Shown: positions 18,018 to 26,210 of the stretch, in pieces
Layout: each line of letters opens with the position of its first letter
How positions within the stretch are numbered: position 1 is the first letter of the stretch
Origin: Novosphingobium sp. B1
Lineage (GTDB): Bacteria; Pseudomonadota; Alphaproteobacteria; Sphingomonadales; Sphingomonadaceae
Direction of reading: 5' to 3'
Assembly: GCF_900176395.1 (NCBI RefSeq)
Contig: NZ_FWXL01000012.1
Span: 24,106 to 88,105, forward strand
DNA: 64,000 nucleotides
Program-made: the position numbers and the translations under genes
The notes under the pieces: generated by a model
Told to the model about the DNA's origin: nothing
What the model saw: the letters and a program-made list of their open reading frames with translations, nothing else
Databases searched by the model: none

Positions 18018-18212
18018 TCAGGCGAGCGACAGCAGAAAGCGCACGATCATGCCGAACAGCGAATCGATGCCGAGGAAAAATACAGCAAGGATCAGCATCA
18101 TGATTGCCACGAAGATCGCGGTGGTGGTGGTTTCCTGCCGGGTCGGCCAGACCACCTTGCGCGCTTCGGCCTTCACCTGGTTGAAGAACTCGCCGGGGCT
18201 GGTCTTGGCCAT
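18018..18212 (-). CDS. secE: Preprotein translocase subunit SecE
   Basis: 64 aa, the short single-helix form usual in alphaproteobacteria. MAKTSPGEFFNQVKAEARKV is followed by VWPTRQETTTT (the conserved amphipathic WPTR segment) and one transmembrane helix (IFVAIMMLILAVFFLGIDSL). It stabilises SecY in the translocon. The ATG at 18212 is used; the frame is open far upstream but that extension overlaps non-coding sequence. It starts the secE-nusG pair; tRNA-Trp, which usually precedes it, is about 2.7 kb upstream here. Confidence 0.95.
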   Translation of the reverse strand: MAKTSPGEFFNQVKAEARKVVWPTRQETTTTAIFVAIMMLILAVFFLGIDSLFGMIVRFLLSLA

Positions 18213-18498
18213 TGCTCGAACGCCTTGCTTGCTGCGGCCGGGGCCGCGTGGAAACTCGTTTCTTCCGTCTAGGGGACATCGCCGCCCCGGACAGGTCCGG
18301 GAGGGGCTGGCGATTTTCCGATGTCGGAAGTGGGCCTGATCTAGTCGCAGCGACGCGGTTTGGCAAGATGGAGCGTAAGCGACAACTTGCACCTTGGACC
18401 CGATGGTCCGCCCAGAAGCCTGGACCCTTTGCATCTCTGGTCGGTTCTTACCCCCACGAACAGGGGTGAGTTTGACGGGGGCTGAAAGGAACGCAACC

Positions 18499-19014
18499 AT
18501 GAAGAAGATCATCCTCCCGCTGGCGGCCATTGTCTTTGCCGGCACTGCGCAGGCGCAGAGTACCACCGCCACCACCACAGCGGGCGACCAGGTTTCCACT
18601 GGCACCGCAACGGGTTCAACCAATGCCAACACCGGACTTGGTGCTGACGTCAGCGTAAGCGCACAAGCCCAGCGCCAAGCCGACGACAAGGGCATCGGCG
18701 CAGACGTTTCGACAACGGCCAAGGTCCGCAACGACACTCGCGCCGAAACACGTGCAGCAGATCGTGCGCAGCGGAAGACCGAAGCAACCGCAGACCGCCT
18801 TGAACGCAAGACGATGAGCACTGCCGATCGCGCTCAGCACCGCACCGATCGTACCATCAACGATGTAGCCACTTCGGGCGCCCTTGATACGGCAGTTTCC
18901 GGGCGCGGCGCGCTGGGCGGCTCGCTCGGCAGCACCGGCATGGGTGCGTCCGCCGGTATCGGCGGCGGCCTTGCTGGCACCGCTGCTGGCGGCCTCGGCC
19001 GGGGCCGGAACTGA
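18499..19014 (+). CDS. Secreted low-complexity protein, unknown function
   Basis: 171 aa with a signal peptide (MKKIILPLAAIVFAGTAQAQ). The mature part has three zones: a Thr/Ala/Gly-rich start, a strongly charged helical stretch with repeated DRAQRKTEA-like units (residues about 90-125), which could form a coiled coil, and a Gly/Ala/Ser-rich tail. AAAGGA at 18485-18490 is a good ribosome site for the ATG at 18499. It is followed by a clear terminator and is therefore monocistronic. I do not recognise the family. Confidence 0.75.
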   Translation: MKKIILPLAAIVFAGTAQAQSTTATTTAGDQVSTGTATGSTNANTGLGADVSVSAQAQRQADDKGIGADVSTTAKVRNDTRAETRAADRAQRKTEATADRLERKTMSTADRAQHRTDRTINDVATSGALDTAVSGRGALGGSLGSTGMGASAGIGGGLAGTAAGGLGRGRN

Positions 19015-19050
19015 CGCCAAAACTTACGCGATCATTTTCGCAGTACTGGA

Positions 19051-19080
19051 AAAGGGCGGGCGTAGCGGCTCGCCCTTTTT
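19051..19080 (+). terminator. Rho-independent terminator
   Basis: GGGCGGGC, loop GTAGCG, GCTCGCCC (one G-T pair) followed by TTTTT at 19076-19080. It ends the transcript of the 171-aa secreted protein. Confidence 0.85.
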
Positions 19081-19222
19081 CGTGCCGGTTCTACCGAAAA
19101 CGCCGGGCCGCAGTCTTCCAATGCGCGCGACGATTGCTAGCCTGGTCTCAGTTCTCAAGCGAACCAGACGCATTGGGACGCGACTTGGGGCGGTGCCGGA
19201 TCGGCGCCGCCCCTCTTTTCCT

Positions 19223-20725
19223 TCAGAAGCCGGACGACGGCATCCACATTTCGACGGCACCGGCCTTGCCGGGAATGGCAGCGACCTTGCGATAACCTCC
19301 AGTTCGCGCAAGCGCATGCACCAGCGCTATGCGCTCGGGCAGCTCGCAGACCATGTGATGCGTGGGCGATGCAAAGACGAGTGCAGCGGGGCGCCTTTCC
19401 ATGATGCGGCGAATTTCGGCATCGGCTGCGACCGGCAATGCCGGGAACTCGCAGACCAGATGCTGGTGGAAGGAAAACCGCGTCAGTGTCGGCGCGCCGC
19501 TAAGCTGATAGACCACCGGGTCGTAATTCACCACGTAGATCGGTTTGCCGGGAGCGTGCTGGCGCAAGTAGGCTGCAATGCCAAGGGGTTGCGAATCGTG
19601 ATCGGGATCGTCGCGCAAAAGCTGGAACAAAACGGGCCAGAGCACGACCGCGGCGACAATGACCAGGGCCCATCTGGCAAGGTCCCTGCGCTCCACCAGA
19701 GTGAGTGCGGCCAGTACCCTTGCCGAAAGCAGGCACAGCGGCGCAAGCAGTGGCAAGGCATAGGCAGGATATGTCGCGCGCATGGCAAGCTCTGCCAACG
19801 CGGCCGCACCCAGCCAGCCCCAGGTCAGCAGCGCGGCATCGGGATTGGCAGGTCTGACGCCTGCTCCCCGCCACGACAGGCGCTTGCGCTCGGCCCAGCC
19901 AAGGCCGGCAAGAAGCAGTAGCGGCATTGCGGTTTTCAGTGAGGCGAGCACCCGCACTGGCGCTTCGGCCAGTGTCACGCCATCGCCATGAAGTCGCAGC
20001 AGCGCGCCGAACACGCTGGCGTCCAACAGCTCGGTAAAAGCGCCGTGGGCCGCGAAATAGAGCGCGAAGGCACAGGGGACCATGGCAAGTCCTGCACCGA
20101 ACGCGGCAAGTGCGGGCAAGCTGCGATGGCGCCAAGCAAGATAGCCGGCGAGGAACAGGATTTCGAAGCCCGCCGTCTGCTTCATCATCGGCGCTGCGCC
20201 CATGACAAGGCCTGCCAGCAGCAATTGACCGGATGCCCTTCCGGCCGTCGCGGCAAGCGTGATGCCCCAGATGACAAACGGCGCTGCAAAAAGCTCGGGC
20301 TTGTTGGCAAGGCCATCGAACAGCAGGCTGTAGGTCGGCAGAAGGAGCGCGGCGATCAGGGCGAGGCGCGAATCACCCAAAACGCGCTGGCCAAAGCGAT
20401 AGAGCCCCGCCGCCCCCGCCCCGATGGCAAGCGCAGCGAGAATCCTTCCGCCGAACGGGGCCGCGCCGAACATCGCATCGGCGAATGCGAACACCAGGAA
20501 GATGCCCGGTGGCTTGATGTCCCATGTGCCAAGATAAGGAAGTTCGCCCATGCGCCAGCCATGGCCGATCAACCAGAACAGCGCCGCATCGGCATCGGCA
20601 CGGGGCGCGATGCCGAAGGGCAGGCGCACCAGCGCAGCCCACAAGAGGAGCGCGACGGCCACGATGAGGAACGGCAGGCGCACCGCAGACCGCACCTGCC
20701 GAATTTCCATCCCTATCGATGCCAT
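19223..20725 (-). CDS. GT39/ArnT-like membrane glycosyltransferase
   Basis: 500 aa, about ten hydrophobic helices. The first periplasmic loop has the acidic segment IAPRADADAALFW and LPYLGTWDIKPPGIF, typical of polyprenyl-phosphate-dependent glycosyltransferases (PMT_2 family). Such enzymes add a sugar from a lipid carrier to lipid A, glycans or proteins in the periplasm; the acceptor is unknown. ATG 20725 was taken; ATG 20710 (MEIRQ) is an alternative. It lies between tRNA-Trp and secE on the same strand, which are usually adjacent. Confidence 0.8.
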   Translation of the reverse strand: MASIGMEIRQVRSAVRLPFLIVAVALLLWAALVRLPFGIAPRADADAALFWLIGHGWRMGELPYLGTWDIKPPGIFLVFAFADAMFGAAPFGGRILAALAIGAGAAGLYRFGQRVLGDSRLALIAALLLPTYSLLFDGLANKPELFAAPFVIWGITLAATAGRASGQLLLAGLVMGAAPMMKQTAGFEILFLAGYLAWRHRSLPALAAFGAGLAMVPCAFALYFAAHGAFTELLDASVFGALLRLHGDGVTLAEAPVRVLASLKTAMPLLLLAGLGWAERKRLSWRGAGVRPANPDAALLTWGWLGAAALAELAMRATYPAYALPLLAPLCLLSARVLAALTLVERRDLARWALVIVAAVVLWPVLFQLLRDDPDHDSQPLGIAAYLRQHAPGKPIYVVNYDPVVYQLSGAPTLTRFSFHQHLVCEFPALPVAADAEIRRIMERRPAALVFASPTHHMVCELPERIALVHALARTGGYRKVAAIPGKAGAVEMWMPSSGF

Positions 20726-20922
20726 GCCCGTGCCTGCCCCCTAGCGTTGCACAAGCCTTTTCGACCGAACATGGTTAAGGAATTGCTGCCGTTGAGACCC
20801 TGGCTGGCAAGAACGCACCCACTGCAGGTTCGTGATGGTGTAGCGTGGTTGAGGGGCTTTGCGGCTATGCTGAGAAGCAGATCATGACCTCGACCCGGCA
20901 AGGGCTTCGCCTTGCGGGGAGA

Positions 20923-20998
20923 TGGCAGGAGTGGAGGGACTCGAACCCACGGCCCTCGGTTTTGGAGACCGATGCTCTACCAACTGAGCTACACTCCT
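20923..20998 (-). tRNA. tRNA-Trp (CCA anticodon)
   Basis: Full cloverleaf on the minus strand: acceptor AGGAGTG pairs with CACTCCT, D arm GCTC/GAGC, anticodon stem TCGGT/ACCGA with loop CTCCAAA (anticodon CCA), T arm with GTTCGAG. Discriminator G and an encoded CCA end at 20923. Its place upstream of secE-nusG is the usual one in proteobacteria, although a glycosyltransferase gene now lies between. Confidence 0.97.
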
Positions 20999-21067
20999 GT
21001 GCTCTGGGCGGCCCCTTAAAGGGTTGACGACAGGAGTGCAACCGACCGAAACACATTATTGAAGATT

Positions 21068-21844
21068 ATGGCCCGCAACGATCCCCATTCCATCCCGCCC
21101 GAGCTTCTGCTCAAGGCCTATCGCGCCGGGATCTTCCCGATGGCGGACAGTCGCGACGACCCTGAAGTGTTCTGGGTAGAGCCGAGAATGCGGGCGATTC
21201 TCCCGCTGGACAGCTTCCATCTGTCCAAGTCACTGGCGCGCACGCTCCGGCGCGGACGCTTTGCCGTCACCTGCAACGCGGCTTTCGAGGCGGTCATCGA
21301 CGCCTGTGCAGCCCCTCGCCCCGGGGCCGAGGAAAGCTGGATCAGCGCACGGATTCGCGAAAGCTATATCGGCCTGCACGAGCACGGCCATGCTCATTCG
21401 ATCGAATGCTGGCAGGACGGGCGCCTTGTCGGCGGACTCTATGGTGTGGGATTCGCCCGGGTGTTTTGCGGCGAATCGATGTTCAGCCGCGAAAGCGATG
21501 CCTCTAAGGTAGCCTTGGCATGGCTTGTTGCGTCGTTGCGAAGAGTGGGGGCCGAACTGCTAGACTGCCAGTTCACCACCGCGCACCTGTCATCGCTCGG
21601 GGCGGTGGAATTACCCCAGAGCCAGTATCTGCAATTGCTTTCAGCTGCGCAGCGGCCCTATTCGTCGGCAGAGCTGGCAGCCGGCCGGGCGCTGGGCGAC
21701 GAGCTGGGCTTTGGACTGGGCGGCGTAACCGGCGGTGAAGCGCCGCTGGCGTTGCCACTGGGCTTTGCCGCATTGCGCGCAGCGGCAAGAGGCTCTTCCT
21801 CGCCCGGGAACGTCATCGCGCAATCCTTGACCCACACGTCATAG
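21068..21844 (+). CDS. aat: Leucyl/phenylalanyl-tRNA-protein transferase
   Basis: 258 aa; attaches Leu or Phe from aminoacyl-tRNA to N-terminal Arg/Lys of proteins, marking them for ClpS/ClpAP degradation. Family blocks: [60 protein letters not shown] and [16 protein letters not shown]. The ATG at 21068 is used (a TTG at 21059 is possible). The conserved part ends near residue 200. The last 60 residues are Ala/Gly/Leu-rich and lie entirely over the 3' end of the convergent DUF2155 gene (187-bp overlap), so the original stop codon may have been lost. Confidence 0.93.
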   Translation: MARNDPHSIPPELLLKAYRAGIFPMADSRDDPEVFWVEPRMRAILPLDSFHLSKSLARTLRRGRFAVTCNAAFEAVIDACAAPRPGAEESWISARIRESYIGLHEHGHAHSIECWQDGRLVGGLYGVGFARVFCGESMFSRESDASKVALAWLVASLRRVGAELLDCQFTTAHLSSLGAVELPQSQYLQLLSAAQRPYSSAELAAGRALGDELGFGLGGVTGGEAPLALPLGFAALRAAARGSSSPGNVIAQSLTHTS

Positions 21845-22296
21845 ACCGGGTGTTCGACCACGCTCAGCGACGGGGCGTTCTTGAACAGCCAGCCGGAGAA
21901 GACCTTGCGCCAGGCAAGCGGCTCGCTGGTGGTGGCGCGTTCCTCGACGTAGAGCTGAACGAAAGCGCCCGTTTCCGGGGGGTCTTCCCACGGCGCAGTC
22001 TTCTCGCACGTGGCAAGCTTCACGATGGCGTTGCCGATGCGGCGCGATTCGCCGCTTTTCAGCACAACTTCCTGCGTGATGTTGTTGCGCTTGTTGAGGA
22101 AGCCCAGCGTTGCCACCCGGTCCTTGATCGGTGTGCCGAATTCGCTTTCCACCGCAGCGCCCGATGCGCTGACGACGGCCGAGCCGGTCTCGGTCGCCTC
22201 GGGCGGAGGCGGAGGAGCCTTGTCACCGCAACCGGCAAGCGCCAGCACGCCCGCAAGCGCGAGCCCGCGTGCTACCGCCGGCGCAATCGATGGCAT
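21658..22296 (-). CDS. DUF2155 lipoprotein
   Basis: 212 aa. A lipoprotein signal ends at LALAGC (Cys23). The DUF2155 domain has [38 protein letters not shown] and [24 protein letters not shown] with the conserved cysteines 97 and 159. The family is restricted to alphaproteobacteria and usually sits near NDUFA12 genes, as here; its role is unknown. The ATG overlaps the NDUFA12 stop by one base. The last 45 residues are Pro/Ser/Ala low complexity and overlap the aat tail. Confidence 0.85.
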   Translation of the reverse strand: MPSIAPAVARGLALAGVLALAGCGDKAPPPPPEATETGSAVVSASGAAVESEFGTPIKDRVATLGFLNKRNNITQEVVLKSGESRRIGNAIVKLATCEKTAPWEDPPETGAFVQLYVEERATTSEPLAWRKVFSGWLFKNAPSLSVVEHPVYDVWVKDCAMTFPGEEEPLAAARNAAKPSGNASGASPPVTPPSPKPSSSPSARPAASSADE

Positions 22297-22709
22297 CAGG
22301 CTTCCGGCACCCAGGCTTCGTAGTCACCCGTGGCTGCAGCCCGCTTGCCACCGCGTTCCAGCGCACCCTGCGGGCGATAGGCCTTGACCGTGCCGGTGGC
22401 GTTGGGGGTGTAGTCTACTTCCCAGATGCGCGGCGGCGGCAGATTGCTTTCGGGCACGCCGTCAAACGAGCCGTGCAGCCAGCCGTGCCATTCCGAAGGC
22501 ACGCGGCTGGCGTCGTTCGCGCCGTTGTAGATCACCCAGCGGCGTTCGCGCCCGGCGAAGGGATGGCCCTTGGGATAGGGTTTCTTGGCGCGGAAATACG
22601 TGTTGCCCTGCGCGTCGGTGCCGACCTGCTCGCCCCTGAGGGCGCTGTCGAGCATGGTGGTCACGGTAGCGCCATTCCACCAGGTGAAGATCTTGCCGAG
22701 GATGCTCAT
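22296..22709 (-). CDS. NADH:ubiquinone oxidoreductase NDUFA12-like subunit
   Basis: 137 aa. It begins MSILGKIFTWWNGATVTTML and has the NDUFA12 (B17.2) signature EQVGTDAQGNTYFRAKK, RRWVIYNGANDASRVPSEWHGWLHG. This is an accessory subunit of complex I shared by mitochondria and alphaproteobacteria, located on the peripheral arm. It precedes the DUF2155 gene with a TGATG overlap, a conserved alphaproteobacterial pair. Confidence 0.93.
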   Translation of the reverse strand: MSILGKIFTWWNGATVTTMLDSALRGEQVGTDAQGNTYFRAKKPYPKGHPFAGRERRWVIYNGANDASRVPSEWHGWLHGSFDGVPESNLPPPRIWEVDYTPNATGTVKAYRPQGALERGGKRAAATGDYEAWVPEA

Positions 22710-22792
22710 GATACCTGCCTTGGATATTGGGCGCGCTTAGCCGCTGATGGGGGGAACAGGCAAGCGCTCAGATGCGCCTGCCCCCGGTCGCT

Positions 22793-23290
22793 TCACCAAT
22801 CGACCTTGTCACCCGGCTTGATGCCAAGCTTTGCCGCAAGGCCGCCGTTGATCTCGAGCACGGCCAGCGTCGGACCGGCGGCCGGCAGCGGCGTTTCGTC
22901 ATAGGGCCGGGCGTTGGCGGCAATGTTCATGATCCGGCGATCGAGCCCCACGAAGATGATGTCGAGCGGAATCACCGTGTTGCGCATCCAGAAGGCAGCA
23001 ACGTCTGGCGGATTGCGCAGGAAGATCATCCCTTCATCGTCGCCGATCTCGGTCCGGAACATCAGCCCCTTGGCCTGTTCCGCCGATGTCCGGGCGACTT
23101 CCGACTTGAAGACGTGCGCCGTCTTGCCGCTGGTGATCGTGACAGGTTCGATCTGCAGGCCGGAAACCGGGTGCACGGCCGCGGCAGCACTCTGCGCCGG
23201 GGGCTTGGTGCCGGCATCTGCGGCACCCGGGGAACAGCCCGCGATCAGCGCAAGGGCAGAAAAGGCGGCAAGTCTATTCAGCTGCTTCAT
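22793..23290 (-). CDS. DUF192 family lipoprotein
   Basis: 165 aa. The lipoprotein signal ends with LIAGC. The DUF192 core follows: FKSEVARTSAEQAKGLMFR, GMIFLRNPPDVAAFWMRNT, VIPLDIIFV and AVLEINGGLAAKLGIKPGD. The family function is unknown; an archaeal member has a small barrel fold. The gene overlaps the 3' end of recX by 17 bp on the same strand, so the two are probably co-transcribed. Confidence 0.88.
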   Translation of the reverse strand: MKQLNRLAAFSALALIAGCSPGAADAGTKPPAQSAAAAVHPVSGLQIEPVTITSGKTAHVFKSEVARTSAEQAKGLMFRTEIGDDEGMIFLRNPPDVAAFWMRNTVIPLDIIFVGLDRRIMNIAANARPYDETPLPAAGPTLAVLEINGGLAAKLGIKPGDKVDW

Positions 23291-23846
23291 CGATCCACTC
23301 TTCCAGAGCCTCAGCGCTCAAGGCATTCACCACCTCGCGCGCATGTGCAAGGGGGTGCCCTGCACGGAGCATCGCTGCGACCTGCTTTTCCCGGATAGCC
23401 GGGTCAAGCCCTTCCCCCTTGCCGAACGGGCCAAAGCGACGTTTCCGCGCCATGACAAGCGCGGCCCGGCGGGCTTCGACCTCACTGCCGCGCGATTCGT
23501 CGCGCAAGGACTCGTCAATCCCGGCAGCGCCCAGCGCCTGGTCGATACGCCGCGCGCCATAGCCCCGGCGCAAAAGGCTTTGTGCCTTGCTGCGCGCAAA
23601 ACCGGCATCGTCGACATAGCCGAGCTCGATGAACCGGCCAACGATAGCGCCGATGTCGGCCTTCCCCTCGCCTTCCCATCCGCGTTCGCGCAGCTTGCGG
23701 CGCAGATAATCGGAGAGTTTGCCGGCGCTGATGGCAAAGCGCGCGACATAAGCCAGCGCCATCTCGTTCAGGCGCGGGGCATCGAGCGGCCTAGGCTGCT
23801 TGCGTTCGCGCGGTGCCCGGCGACGATCTGGGGAATTGCGATCCAT
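23274..23846 (-). CDS. recX: RecX-family regulatory protein
   Basis: 190 aa of tandem three-helix repeats typical of RecX: MALAYVARFAISAGKLSDYLRR at the start, FIELGYVDDAGFARSKAQSL and RRGYGARRIDQALGAAGI in the middle. RecX binds the RecA filament and moderates recombination. The ATG at 23846 (MDRNSPDRRRAP) is chosen; the frame stays open further upstream but without conserved sequence. It is not next to recA here and overlaps the DUF192 gene. Confidence 0.85.
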   Translation of the reverse strand: MDRNSPDRRRAPRERKQPRPLDAPRLNEMALAYVARFAISAGKLSDYLRRKLRERGWEGEGKADIGAIVGRFIELGYVDDAGFARSKAQSLLRRGYGARRIDQALGAAGIDESLRDESRGSEVEARRAALVMARKRRFGPFGKGEGLDPAIREKQVAAMLRAGHPLAHAREVVNALSAEALEEWIDEAAE

Positions 23847-23992
23847 TCGCCATATTCGTGCCACAGTCCCCGCTAAATGAGAACGTCCGTACCGTGGTGG
23901 CGTTGTTTTCGCGTCACGGACCAGTAATGGGCCGTTCACGAGTGGGCTGACATTGGCCTGCAGGACGAATGAAGAGAACATCGGGGTATCGC

Positions 23993-25750
23993 ATGACTGT
24001 TTCGAACGCTGTCGCTGACAAGGCGATTCTCGTTCCCACACCGAATATCGACGTGCAGCCACGTCGCTATGCGGACTTCGATACTTTCTGCGAGGCGCTG
24101 GACCATGCCGCCAAGGGTGTGCTGGGCTTCAACTTCCACGATCCGCGCGGCACGCTGAGCCGCATCTACCCCTATTCCGAACTGCGCGCCGATGCGCTGG
24201 TCGCGGCGCGCAAGCTGATCGCATTTGGCGTGGCGCCCGGCGATCGCGTTGCGCTGGTGGCCGAAACCGGCCCCGATTTCGCGGCGATCTTCTGCGGCGC
24301 GATGTATGCCGGCGCCTGGCCGGTGCCGCTCCCCCTGCCCACCAGCTTCGGCGGCAAGGAAAGCTATATCGATCAGCTTGCCGTCCAGCTTGCCAGCTCT
24401 GATCCGAAGATGCTGGTCTATCCCGGCGAGATTGCCGAAATGGCTGGCGCCGCCGCCGCGCGGCAAGGTTGCGCCGGACTTTCGTGGGAGGATTTCCACG
24501 CTGGCGAACAGTCCGCCGCCGAACTTCCGAAGCCCGATCCCGACGCGATCAGCTACCTGCAGTATTCCAGCGGCTCGACGCGTTTCCCCCACGGCGTTGC
24601 GGTTACCCATCGCGCGCTGCTCGCCAACCTTGCCGGCCATTCGCATGGCATGAAGATCGACAATCCGGACCGCGCAATTTCGTGGCTGCCGTGGTATCAT
24701 GACATGGGCCTGGTGGGCTGCTTCCTCTCGCCGATCGCCAACAGCGTGTCAGTCGACTTCCTCAAGACCGAGGATTTTGCCCGCCGCCCGCTCGCCTGGC
24801 TCGACCTGATCAGCCGCAACAAGGGCACGTCGCTGTCCTATTCACCCACCTTCGGCTACGACATCTGCGCCCGCCGCATCTCGAGCCAGACTGCCGTCTC
24901 CGATCGTTTCGACCTTTCGCGCTGGCGCGTGGCCGGCAACGGGGCCGACATGATCCGCCCCGACGTGATGCAGAACTTCGTCAACGCCTTTGCCGATGCC
25001 GGCTTCAAGGCCGAAGCCTTCCTGCCGAGCTATGGCCTTGCCGAAGCGACCCTTGCGGTGACCGTCATGCCTCCGGGCGAAGGGATCCGCGTCGAACTGG
25101 TCGAGGAAGAGCGCCTTTCGGGCACTCCTCGCGATCTTTCGCGCCCCGCTCGCTATCGCGCCATGGTCAATTGCGGCGTGCCGGTGCTGGGCATGGAAGT
25201 GGCCATCAAGGGCGAAAACGGCAACGTGCTGGGCCATCACCACATCGGCAAGGTCTGGTGCCGCGGCTCCTCGGTCATGCACTCCTATTTCCGCGATCCT
25301 GAAGCGACTGCGGCCTGCATGGTCGATGGCTGGCTCGATACCGGCGACATGGGGTACGTCGACGAACAGGGCTACCTGTTCATCGTGGGACGCGCCAAGG
25401 ACATGATCATCATCAACGGCAAGAACCACTGGCCGCAGGACATCGAGTGGGCGGTCGAACAGCTCCCCGGCTTCCACCAGGGTGACATTGCCGCCTTCTC
25501 GGTCGAGACCGAGAACGGCGAGGAAGCGCCTGCCGTGCTGGTGCACTGCCGCGTGTCCGATCCGGTCGAACGCGTGAAGCTGCGTGACCAGATCCGCGAC
25601 AAGGTGCGTTCGATCACCGGCATGAATTGCGTGGTCGAACTCGTGCCGCCGCGCACGCTGCCGCGTACCAGTTCGGGCAAGCTTTCACGCGCCAAGGCCA
25701 AGAAGCTTTACCTTGCAGGTGAAATCGCGCCCTACCAGCTCGCCGCCTGA
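23993..25750 (+). CDS. Fatty acyl-AMP ligase (FadD32-like)
   Basis: 585 aa adenylate-forming enzyme. The P-loop is YLQYSSGSTRFPHGVAVTH, followed by WLPWYHDMGL, LPSYGLAEATL, GWLDTGDMGY and VGRAKDMIIINGKNHWPQDIE. The NGKNHWPQDIE segment and the DMGLVG block are typical of fatty acyl-AMP ligases, which pass acyl-adenylates to carrier proteins rather than to CoA. ATG 23993 is used; ATG 23969 with an AGGA site is an alternative. No polyketide synthase, NRPS or acyl carrier gene is adjacent, so the acceptor is unknown. Confidence 0.88.
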   Translation: MTVSNAVADKAILVPTPNIDVQPRRYADFDTFCEALDHAAKGVLGFNFHDPRGTLSRIYPYSELRADALVAARKLIAFGVAPGDRVALVAETGPDFAAIFCGAMYAGAWPVPLPLPTSFGGKESYIDQLAVQLASSDPKMLVYPGEIAEMAGAAAARQGCAGLSWEDFHAGEQSAAELPKPDPDAISYLQYSSGSTRFPHGVAVTHRALLANLAGHSHGMKIDNPDRAISWLPWYHDMGLVGCFLSPIANSVSVDFLKTEDFARRPLAWLDLISRNKGTSLSYSPTFGYDICARRISSQTAVSDRFDLSRWRVAGNGADMIRPDVMQNFVNAFADAGFKAEAFLPSYGLAEATLAVTVMPPGEGIRVELVEEERLSGTPRDLSRPARYRAMVNCGVPVLGMEVAIKGENGNVLGHHHIGKVWCRGSSVMHSYFRDPEATAACMVDGWLDTGDMGYVDEQGYLFIVGRAKDMIIINGKNHWPQDIEWAVEQLPGFHQGDIAAFSVETENGEEAPAVLVHCRVSDPVERVKLRDQIRDKVRSITGMNCVVELVPPRTLPRTSSGKLSRAKAKKLYLAGEIAPYQLAA

Positions 25751-25842
25751 TCGCGCCATTCCGGCACGGCTCTTTCGCAGAAACACTTGACGACGTTGCA
25801 ATCTTCCGATTCCTTGGCGGCGGGGAATAGGGGAGAGGAATC

Positions 25843-26130
25843 ATGGCAACCGCACATCTGCAGGAGCCGCGGGCACAGTCCGTCGAAGCATCGGCGCAGG
25901 AACTGTCCGGCGTCGTCATCGGCTGGGATCATCGTGCTTATGCACGCAACATCCACTTGCGGGTGCAATCAACCAACTCGCCGCAGCCGCGGCCCGGTGC
26001 AGTCGACACGCACCACCTGTTGATGACGCGCAACCAGGCGATGCTGCTGGCAAGTTACCTCATGCGCCTGACCGGACAGCAGCCACCAGTACCGCGCCCG
26101 CGAAGCTTGTGGCGCCGTCTGTTCGGATAG
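25843..26130 (+). CDS. Hypothetical protein, 95 aa
   Basis: Small soluble protein with a strong ribosome site (GGGAGAGGAATC before the ATG at 25843). It contains GVVIGWDHRAYARNIHLRVQ and a helical HHLLMTRNQAMLLASYLMRL, then a basic Pro/Arg tail. Codon usage matches its neighbours. No family is recognised. It stands alone between the acyl-AMP ligase and the alkylsulfatase, all on the same strand. Confidence 0.7.
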   Translation: MATAHLQEPRAQSVEASAQELSGVVIGWDHRAYARNIHLRVQSTNSPQPRPGAVDTHHLLMTRNQAMLLASYLMRLTGQQPPVPRPRSLWRRLFG

Positions 26131-26210
26131 CGTTTTTGCCGCTTCCCTAACCGCGCGATTAAGAGCACTCTGCCGCAGGAACTCCACGCAGAACGGAGCC
26201 GGGAGAGGAC

